Source of the DNA: Rikenella microfusus
Lineage (GTDB): Bacteria > Bacteroidota > Bacteroidia > Bacteroidales > SZUA-534
Direction: 5' to 3'
Length of the DNA: 6,359 nucleotides
Assembly: GCA_020719105.1 (NCBI GenBank)
Contig: DYQV01000049.1
Coordinates: 1-6,359, forward strand
Shown: positions 1 through 5,453 of the stretch, piece after piece
Position numbering within the stretch: position 1 is the stretch's first letter
Layout: each line of letters begins with the position of its first letter
Program-made: the position numbers and the translations under genes
The notes under the pieces: model-generated
Database searches by the model: none
Seen by the model: only the letters and a program-made list of their open reading frames with translations
Told to the model about the DNA's origin: nothing

Positions 1-26
1 AATATTGAGGTGTAGCTTAATCGTCA

Positions 27-46
27 GGATTATTAATGAATAATCC
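27..46. repeat. Perfect 8-bp inverted repeat (hairpin) in non-coding flank
   Basis: GGATTATT at 27-34 is the exact reverse complement of AATAATCC at 39-46, with a 4-base AATG loop. The stem is AT-rich and has no T-run on either side, so it is not a classic intrinsic terminator. It could end a gene lying left of the window, or be one copy of a dispersed palindromic repeat. Nothing else in positions 1-127 could be assigned. Confidence 0.5.
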
Positions 47-127
47 GGGCTAATAGTTGCCTAGCTTCTGCTCGGTATTTTTTAGGGTATTATTATTTGC
101 GAAAAATGTTCATTTCTGGATGCTTTA

Positions 128-149
128 CCGACAGGCTTTGCCATGTCGG
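128..149 (-). terminator. Hairpin just downstream of aat, possible transcript end
   Basis: CCGACAGGC (128-136) pairs with GCC-A-TGTCGG (140-149). This gives nine base pairs with one bulged A at 143 and a TTT loop. The hairpin starts 20 bases beyond the aat stop codon (minus strand), where a terminator or 3'-end stabilising structure is expected. There is no U-tract after it on the minus strand, so Rho-independent termination is not proven. It could instead be a REP-like intergenic palindrome. Confidence 0.45.
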
Positions 150-168
150 CGATCCATGAAATACAGCT

Positions 169-858
169 TTATTGAAATTCAATTTTCCATTTTCCTTTCC
201 GTGTTTCGGATTGGAGTGCCGCATGGAGCAAATCCAAAAAGTCGTTGCGGGGAATTTCTTCGGCACCTAAACTTAATAAGTGAGGGTTGGTAACCTGGCA
301 GTCGATGAACCGGAAATCCCATTCCAGTGCCAGCAAGGTCAAATGGTAAAAGGCCACCTTGGAGGCATCGGTTTTTTTGTGAAACATCGATTCCCCAAAA
401 AAGGTGTTGCCCAACGAAATGCCATACAACCCGCCTACCAACTCTTGTTCATGCCAGGTTTCGATGGAGTGGGCAAAACCCAGATCGTGCAATTGAATGT
501 ATGCCTTTTTTATTTCCTGGGTTATCCAGGTTCCGGGTTGGCCGGCACGCAGGGCTTTCCGGCAATTCTCAATCACCTGCGGAAACGCTTTGTCAACCGT
601 AACTTGGTATCTGCCGCTGTTCAAGGTCTGTTTCAGGCTTTTCGATACCTTGAATTTTTCAGGGAACAGCACCAGCCTTGGGTCGGGCGACCACCACAGA
701 ATGGGGTCGGGGTGGCTGTACCAAGGAAAAATACCCGAAGCATAAGCCGCAATGAGCCGCTGGGGCGATAAATCGCCTCCCACTGCCAACAACCCTTCGG
801 GTTCGGCTTCGCTGGGGTGCGGAAAAATGGGCACTTCGGGTAACTGATATATGGGCAT
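169..858 (-). CDS. aat: Leucyl/phenylalanyl-tRNA-protein transferase
   Basis: This cytoplasmic enzyme transfers Leu or Phe from charged tRNA to the N-terminus of proteins starting with Arg or Lys. That creates an N-degron for the ClpS/ClpAP branch of the N-end rule pathway. The 229-residue product has the family's usual length (the E. coli enzyme is about 234) and its hallmark blocks: FPHPSEAEPEGLLAVGGDL (12-30), SGIFPWY (41-47), WWSPDPR (55-61), GTWIT (109-113), HSIETW (130-135), GGLYGISLG (142-150), FGESMF (154-159) and FIDCQ (184-188). The first ATG sits right at the conserved start of the family. Its leader (AATAACAACC) has no Shine-Dalgarno motif, as is usual in Bacteroidota. The gene is divergent from everything to its right and appears complete and monocistronic within the window. 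Its composition is GC-richer than the neighbouring DUF262 gene (37 G+C in the 60 bases 781-840). Confidence 0.96.
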   Translation of the reverse strand: MPIYQLPEVPIFPHPSEAEPEGLLAVGGDLSPQRLIAAYASGIFPWYSHPDPILWWSPDPRLVLFPEKFKVSKSLKQTLNSGRYQVTVDKAFPQVIENCRKALRAGQPGTWITQEIKKAYIQLHDLGFAHSIETWHEQELVGGLYGISLGNTFFGESMFHKKTDASKVAFYHLTLLALEWDFRFIDCQVTNPHLLSLGAEEIPRNDFLDLLHAALQSETRKGKWKIEFQ

Positions 859-883
859 GGTTGTTATTATTCTAAATGGGCTG

Positions 884-945
884 TCTCAAATACTCACTTT
901 GTTCGTGAGATCGCTTCGCTAAGTTCTCATATCTCAAATTCTCAC
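884..945. repeat. TCTCA-rich repeat cluster with nested hairpins
   Basis: TCTCAAATACTCAC (884-897) recurs as TCTCAAATTCTCAC (932-945), a 13/14 direct match. Between them, CTCAC (893-897) pairs with GTGAG (905-909) across a 7-base loop. TGAGA (906-910) can alternatively pair with TCTCA (925-929), so the two stems exclude each other. The segment lies in the 5' flank of aat, at the left boundary of the AT-rich DUF262 region. It may be a dispersed intergenic repeat, a regulatory hairpin in the aat leader, or a scar at an insertion edge; one window cannot separate these. Confidence 0.45.
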
Positions 946-988
946 ATCTTTTATAAAATGATGTGTAAAATAAACAAACCCTTGCCTA

Positions 989-1024
989 TTTGCATAGCAT
1001 TGTTAGGAATTAATTCTATATTTA
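989..1024 (+). promoter_or_regulatory. Weak candidate Bacteroidota-type promoter for the DUF262 gene
   Basis: TTTG at 989-992 resembles the -33 element. TATATTTA at 1017-1024 matches seven of the eight positions of the Bacteroidota -7 consensus TAnnTTTG, counting the two free positions. The 24-base spacer is longer than the usual 19-21, and the region is AT-rich, so chance matches are likely. It would put the transcription start some 55 bases before the ATG at 1087. Confidence 0.2.
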
Positions 1025-1056
1025 TTGGATATATGTGGTCAACTTAATTAGACAAC
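1007..1056. promoter_or_regulatory. Two small palindromes upstream of the DUF262 gene
   Basis: GAATTAATTC (1007-1016) is a perfect 10-base palindrome overlapping the promoter-candidate region. GTGGTC (1035-1040) and GACAAC (1051-1056) form an inverted repeat with one mismatch around a 10-base AT-rich centre. Either could be an operator for a repressor of the downstream gene, which would suit a potentially toxic nuclease, but no regulator gene is in the window. Short palindromes in AT-rich DNA are common. Confidence 0.2.
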
Positions 1057-1086
1057 AAAAAACTGAAATAGAAACATTAAATTATT

Positions 1087-2895
1087 ATGGCAGAAAAATA
1101 CAATGCATCAAATATTGCAATTGAACAAATCTTGAATTTTATAAAATCAGGAGAAATAGCTATACCTGAAATTCAAAGACCTTTTGTTTGGAAACCAAAA
1201 CAAGTTCGTGATTTGATAGATTCACTTTATACAGGTTATCCAACTGGTTATTTGATAATTTCTCAAAGCCCAAACATGAAGTTAAAAGATGGGACATTAT
1301 CGGAAGGAAAAAAGATAATGATTGATGGGCAGCAGCGTGTTACAGCGCTTATGACAGCAATAATGGGCATTGAAGTAATCAATTCGGATTTTGAGAAGAA
1401 AAAAATAAAAATATCATTCAATCCATTAGCAATTGATGAAGATGAGGTTTTCAAGGTTCAGGATAATGCCATATTAAAAGATAAAAAATGGATTGTTGAT
1501 ATTGCAGAAATTTTTAAGACTGATTTTAAACGTGGAAGTTTTGTTTCTCAATATTGTGAATCAAATCCTGAAATAGATTCGGATAAACTACATGATATTT
1601 TAGATAATTTGATAGGTATTAAAAATCGTCAAATTGGGGTAATTACATTAGACAAAGAACTTACTATTGATGAAGTGACCGAAATTTTTATTAGAATAAA
1701 CAGTCAAGGTGCTAAACTTAATCAATCGGACTTTGCTATGTCGAAGATAGCAGCAAATGTAAAATATGGAGGCAACACGCTGCGCAAATCAATTGACTAT
1801 TTTTCTCATTTGGCAGTTCAACCCGACTGGTATTCTGAGATGTTGAAAGACAAAGATTTTATGGAATCTAAATTTGCCTCCAAAATCAAATGGTTAAAAG
1901 ATGATAGAGAGGAAATTTTCGATCCCGGTTATGGAGATATTTTACGTGTTGCCTTTATGTACAAATTCGGTCGGGGAAAAATGAAAGATTTAGTGAGTTT
2001 ACTTGGTGGTCGTGATTTTGAAACCCGCGATTATAAAGAAGAAATAGCTGAAACATCATTTGCTAAACTAACAGATGGCGTAATGGATTTTATGAATGAA
2101 TTCTCATTCACAAACTTTGTGCTGGCCCTTAAGTCAGCGGGTTTTATTTCAAATAAATTGATTAACTCTCAAATGACTTTAGATTTTGCATATACACTTT
2201 ATCTTATTTTGAATAGCAACAATCAAATAGACAAAACCCAGATAAAACATTATATATCTAAGTGGTATGTATTTTCAACATTGACAAGCAGATATATAAC
2301 CTCACCAGAATCTGCCATGGATTTGGATATTCGGAGAATTGCAGAGAAAGGGTTCAAAGAATACTTTAAGGAAATGGAGGATTCTAACTTGTCAGATACA
2401 TTTTGGGAAATAGGTTTGGTTCAAGACTTAGAAACATCAGCTATTAACAGTCCATTTTACAACGTATTTTTAGCTTCGCAAGTTCATGCCAGTGATAATT
2501 CTCTAATGATGAATGGCACAAAAGTTCGTGATTTAATAACAACATTGGGAGATATTCACCACATTTTCCCAAAAGGATATTTGCAAAAGAATGGGATTAC
2601 AGATAAATCTAAATATAACCAAATTGCCAACTACACTTATCTTGATACTCAAACAAATATATCAGTTGGGGAGAAAGCACCTAATGAATATTTTAGAATT
2701 GTTTTTGAACAATGCAATTCAAAAGAAATGAAATTCGGGAATATCATGGATATGAATTCATTAAAGGAAAATTTGAGCCTAAATTGTATTCCTGAAAATA
2801 TTATTTCAATGGATGTTACACATTATGAAGATTTTTTGTTAGAACGTAGAAGATTAATGGCAAATAAGATAAAGGAATATTACTATTCACTATGA
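1087..2895 (+). CDS. DUF262 protein with HNH-like C-terminus (GmrSD/SspE-like nuclease)
   Basis: The 602-residue product has a DUF262 (GmrS-type, ParB-like) N-terminal domain over about residues 8-220. Its signatures are IPEIQRPFVW (26-35), LYTGYPTGYLI (48-58), DGQQR (80-84) and EIFIRINSQGAKLN (199-212). In the characterised relatives GmrSD and SspE, DGQQR belongs to the nucleotide-hydrolysing site. The middle, about 230-470, is mostly helical with no motif I can name. The C-terminus carries an HNH-like block: DIHHIFPK (489-496) supplies the histidines, with asparagines in IANYTYLD (N515) and TNISVGEKAP (N524). This resembles the DUF1524-type nuclease half of GmrSD. By analogy it may be a cytoplasmic endonuclease that cleaves modified or foreign DNA; that role is inferred. 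There is no signal peptide or membrane segment. Composition is far more AT-rich than the neighbours (18 G+C in bases 1141-1200), suggesting horizontal acquisition. No modification genes accompany it. The ATG follows an AT-rich leader without Shine-Dalgarno, and the DUF262 signature begins about 25 residues in, as expected. Confidence 0.85.
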   Translation: MAEKYNASNIAIEQILNFIKSGEIAIPEIQRPFVWKPKQVRDLIDSLYTGYPTGYLIISQSPNMKLKDGTLSEGKKIMIDGQQRVTALMTAIMGIEVINSDFEKKKIKISFNPLAIDEDEVFKVQDNAILKDKKWIVDIAEIFKTDFKRGSFVSQYCESNPEIDSDKLHDILDNLIGIKNRQIGVITLDKELTIDEVTEIFIRINSQGAKLNQSDFAMSKIAANVKYGGNTLRKSIDYFSHLAVQPDWYSEMLKDKDFMESKFASKIKWLKDDREEIFDPGYGDILRVAFMYKFGRGKMKDLVSLLGGRDFETRDYKEEIAETSFAKLTDGVMDFMNEFSFTNFVLALKSAGFISNKLINSQMTLDFAYTLYLILNSNNQIDKTQIKHYISKWYVFSTLTSRYITSPESAMDLDIRRIAEKGFKEYFKEMEDSNLSDTFWEIGLVQDLETSAINSPFYNVFLASQVHASDNSLMMNGTKVRDLITTLGDIHHIFPKGYLQKNGITDKSKYNQIANYTYLDTQTNISVGEKAPNEYFRIVFEQCNSKEMKFGNIMDMNSLKENLSLNCIPENIISMDVTHYEDFLLERRRLMANKIKEYYYSL

Positions 2896-2936
2896 CAATA
2901 GAAGTCGGCAGATTATCTCAAGGTGTTCTTGTTTGA
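2892..2936 (+). pseudogene. 14-codon ORF overlapping the DUF262 stop (ATGA), possible gene remnant
   Basis: An ATG at 2892-2894 overlaps the TGA stop of the nuclease gene, the typical geometry of translational coupling. It opens a frame reading MTIEVGRLSQGVLV before TGA at 2934-2936. A shifted frame, from about 2902 to the TAG at 2974-2976, reads SADYLKVFLFDLVKE and on to FTNPFI. A frameshift could therefore join two pieces of a decayed coding region. The pieces are too short to identify, and chance is a real alternative. The rest of the spacer to 3069 is AT-rich, with no gene, terminator hairpin or convincing promoter, although the operon starting at 3070 should be transcribed from somewhere in it. 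Confidence 0.2.
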
Positions 2937-3069
2937 TTTAGTCAAAGAGAGTATTTTCACCAACCCATTTATTTAGATTGTTTCTAAACTATATATGCAG
3001 TGAACAAAAAGGGAATAAAAGCATTTATGTATTCGTACAAACACATCAGCTTACAATAAACAGTTTTTC

Positions 3070-4083
3070 ATGGAAGATAATTCAACGAACAACAACACCT
3101 CGCGCCGCGATTTTTTGCAACGGATGGGATTGATAGCCTCCGGCACGGTGATGGGTGGGGCGGCCCTGTTTGCCGGTTACAAGTTTGAAACCAACAAAAA
3201 GCACGATACCAAAATAAAAGCGTTAACCGCCGAACACCAGTTAATTGAGGTGGACGATGAGGGAAATGAACTTCCTGTTCAGGGAAAACTCAGCAATCTC
3301 ACTTATCAAGGTAGGGAGGGGCTTCACGGCAAACGTTGGGTGATGGTGATTGATTTGGCCAAGTGCCGCAATGCCCGCCAATGCATGAAAGCTTGCCAAG
3401 GAGCGCATGAACTGCGACCGGAACAACATCATATTAATGTGTTGCAAATGCAGGACAGCGAGAATACGGCACCCTATTTTATGCCCAAGCCTTGCCAACA
3501 CTGCGATAATCCGCCTTGTGTTTCGGTTTGCCCGGTGGACGCTACGTTTAAACGCCCCGACGGAATTGTGTTGATTGATAACGAACGTTGCATCGGTTGC
3601 CGTTTCTGTGTGGCAGCCTGTCCTTATTCAGCCCGTATTTTCCATTGGAAAGAACCGCTGAAACAACAGGAATACGAAGAAAATAAAGCCCGGTACAGCC
3701 AGATGGTTGCCGAGGGAAAAAAGGAGGAAGCTACCGAACTGGAAAGAAAAGTTACTTACGATGTGGAATTGAATGTTCCCCAACGGAAAGGAACCATCTC
3801 AAAATGTTTATTCAGTGCCGACCGGTTGCGGATTGGGGAAATGCCGTATTGTGTTTCGGCCTGTCCGAATGGGGTGTATTACTTTGGCGATGAAAACGAA
3901 GATGCCGTTACCAATGGAACTACCAAAGAAACGGTCCGTTTGAGCGGCTTGCTCCGCGATAACGCCGGCTATAGATTGATGGAAGAGTTAGGCACCAAAC
4001 CGCGGGTATATTATTTGCCACCCAAAAACCGGTTGTTTCCTTTTCCCGACGAGAATTTATTAACTACTGAACACCATTCATAA
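3070..4083 (+). CDS. Tat-exported multi-cluster ferredoxin-like electron-transfer subunit (NrfC/DsrO/HybA-like)
   Basis: This 337-residue protein starts with a twin-arginine signal, SRRDFLQ (11-17), followed by a hydrophobic stretch (19-37). It should be folded in the cytoplasm and exported to the periplasmic face. Four cysteine motifs follow: I, C99-x2-A102-x2-C105-x3-C109; II, C142-x2-C145-x4-C150-x3-C154; III, C174-x2-C177-x2-C180-x3-C184; IV, C246-x2-S249-x11-C261-x3-C265. Motifs II and III are complete and should hold two [4Fe-4S] clusters. Motifs I and IV each lack the second cysteine (Ala and Ser instead), so their clusters may be [3Fe-4S], otherwise ligated, or absent. A charged insertion (about 215-235) separates III and IV. 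The protein should pass electrons between the NrfD-type subunit encoded 13 bases downstream and a periplasmic partner. It is the first gene of the operon. Sequence alone does not decide between nitrite, sulfur, hydrogen or other respiratory systems, so no gene symbol is given. Confidence 0.88.
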   Translation: MEDNSTNNNTSRRDFLQRMGLIASGTVMGGAALFAGYKFETNKKHDTKIKALTAEHQLIEVDDEGNELPVQGKLSNLTYQGREGLHGKRWVMVIDLAKCRNARQCMKACQGAHELRPEQHHINVLQMQDSENTAPYFMPKPCQHCDNPPCVSVCPVDATFKRPDGIVLIDNERCIGCRFCVAACPYSARIFHWKEPLKQQEYEENKARYSQMVAEGKKEEATELERKVTYDVELNVPQRKGTISKCLFSADRLRIGEMPYCVSACPNGVYYFGDENEDAVTNGTTKETVRLSGLLRDNAGYRLMEELGTKPRVYYLPPKNRLFPFPDENLLTTEHHS

Positions 4084-4096
4084 CCAATCATAGCAT

Positions 4097-5443
4097 ATGG
4101 ATCATTCATTAACCATTGAACAGCAAAAAGAATCGTTACAAAAAATTACCAACGATTTGATCAAACCCATCGGCATTGATCGCAGATTTCATATCTGGAT
4201 GGCTTTTCTCACCATGGTTTTAGTAGCTTGCTTATATGCCTATTACATTCAGATGCGCGAAGGGTTGGGTGTAGCCGGAATCCGCGATTATGTATCGTGG
4301 GGGATGTACATTGCCAACTTTGTGTTTTTTGTGGCATCGAGTTTAATTGGGATGCTAATAACAGCCGTGCTTGGCTTATCAGGAGCTAAATGGATTACCC
4401 CCATTGCAAGGATTGCAGAGATTATTGCTATTGGATTTGCTGCCGTAGCCGGTTTGGTTATTGTTTCCGACATGGGTCGCCCGGAACGGTTGCTCAATGT
4501 TTTTCTTTATGCCCGCATTCAATCGCCTATTTTATGGGACGTTACCGTGGTAACTACCTATGTATTAATCAGCATACTGCTTTATTTTTTGCCGCTCATT
4601 CCCGATATGGGAATGTTGCAGCGGAACCCAACTTTGCCAAAATGGTTGCGCAAAGTGTATGAAATTTTGAGCATTAACTGGAAAGGAACACCGGCCCAAT
4701 ACGAAATCCTTCACCGTTCCATTAAAATAATGGCCATTTTAATTGTACCGGTGGCTTTAGCCATACACACCGTAACTTCATGGTTGTTTGCTGCCACATC
4801 GCGGGTAGGATGGGACAGCACCATCTTTGGGCCTTATTTTGTTTCCGGTGCTTTTGTTTCCGGTATTTCCTGTTTGGTAATTGCCATGTACTTTTTTCGC
4901 AAAAACTATAAGCTGCACGATTACATTACAGAAGACCATTTCAATAAAATTGGCAAAATAATGGTGCTGGTATCGTTGGTTTATCTCTATTTTAATATCA
5001 ACGAATTTTTGGTTCCCGGGTATAAATTAAAATCCGATGAAGCGGTGCATTTGCACGCCTTGCTTGCCGGCAAACATGCTTTGCTATTTTGGAGTGTCCA
5101 GCTATTTGGACTCATAATCCCGATTATTCTGCTGCTTTTCAAAAAAATACGTACTTCAGGTCCAATGCTTGTTATCAGTATTTTTGTGGTATTGGGTTCT
5201 TGGTTTAAGCGGTATTTAATTGTGGTGCCAACTCAGGAGCATCCTTTTTTACCCATTCAGAACGTTCCTGAAAATTTTATTATTTACAAACCAACCTTGA
5301 TTGAAACCGCTATTACTGTTGGTTCTTTTATAATGGTTTTAATGATTATTTCTGTTTTGGCAAAGCTTTTTCCTGTTATCCCAATATGGGAAACCGCACA
5401 CGAAAAAGGCATCCACGAACCCGAAAAACTTTCATTTGATTAA
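4097..5443 (+). CDS. NrfD/DsrP/HybB-type quinone-reactive membrane subunit
   Basis: This 448-residue integral membrane protein has about ten hydrophobic helices, near residues 34-51, 70-93, 104-124, 147-166, 210-233, 246-267, 286-304, 327-348, 356-376 and 401-424. That size and helix number fit the long NrfD-superfamily branch (DsrP, HybB, ActC, QrcD) better than eight-helix, roughly 320-residue NrfD/PsrC. Family signatures include SWGMYIANFVFF (67-78), SDMGRPERL (124-132), HTVTSWLFA (224-232) followed by GPYFVSGA (245-252), and FKRYLIVVPT (370-379). Such subunits bind quinol or quinone near the periplasmic side and pair with a four-cluster iron-sulfur protein, here the gene directly upstream. 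They carry no heme. The start ATG lies 13 bases after the preceding stop with no Shine-Dalgarno motif, and translation is probably coupled. The direction of electron flow cannot be read from the sequence. Confidence 0.92.
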   Translation: MDHSLTIEQQKESLQKITNDLIKPIGIDRRFHIWMAFLTMVLVACLYAYYIQMREGLGVAGIRDYVSWGMYIANFVFFVASSLIGMLITAVLGLSGAKWITPIARIAEIIAIGFAAVAGLVIVSDMGRPERLLNVFLYARIQSPILWDVTVVTTYVLISILLYFLPLIPDMGMLQRNPTLPKWLRKVYEILSINWKGTPAQYEILHRSIKIMAILIVPVALAIHTVTSWLFAATSRVGWDSTIFGPYFVSGAFVSGISCLVIAMYFFRKNYKLHDYITEDHFNKIGKIMVLVSLVYLYFNINEFLVPGYKLKSDEAVHLHALLAGKHALLFWSVQLFGLIIPIILLLFKKIRTSGPMLVISIFVVLGSWFKRYLIVVPTQEHPFLPIQNVPENFIIYKPTLIETAITVGSFIMVLMIISVLAKLFPVIPIWETAHEKGIHEPEKLSFD

Positions 5444-5453
5444 GCTGACAACT

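Noticed and set aside
280..771. Long plus-strand ORF of 163 codons opposite aat
   Set aside because: It lies entirely antisense to aat, whose product has unmistakable family motifs. The translation shows no recognisable domain and is a shadow.
1001..1007. GTTAGGA resembling an integron attC core site
   Set aside because: There is no matching inverse core or stem at the required spacing and no integrase; a 7-base match in AT-rich DNA is not evidence.
1031..1060. Possible insertion-sequence end around GTGGTC...GACAAC
   Set aside because: No matching terminal repeat was found on the right side of the DUF262 gene (2896-3069), and there is no transposase or target duplication. It is kept only as a weak palindrome.
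3070..5443. Assigning the operon to nitrite (nrfCD) or hydrogenase (hybAB) systems
   Set aside because: The NrfD-type subunit is of the long ten-helix kind, unlike classic NrfD. Hydrogenase subunits are absent, and the family is too broad to name the substrate without the catalytic gene.
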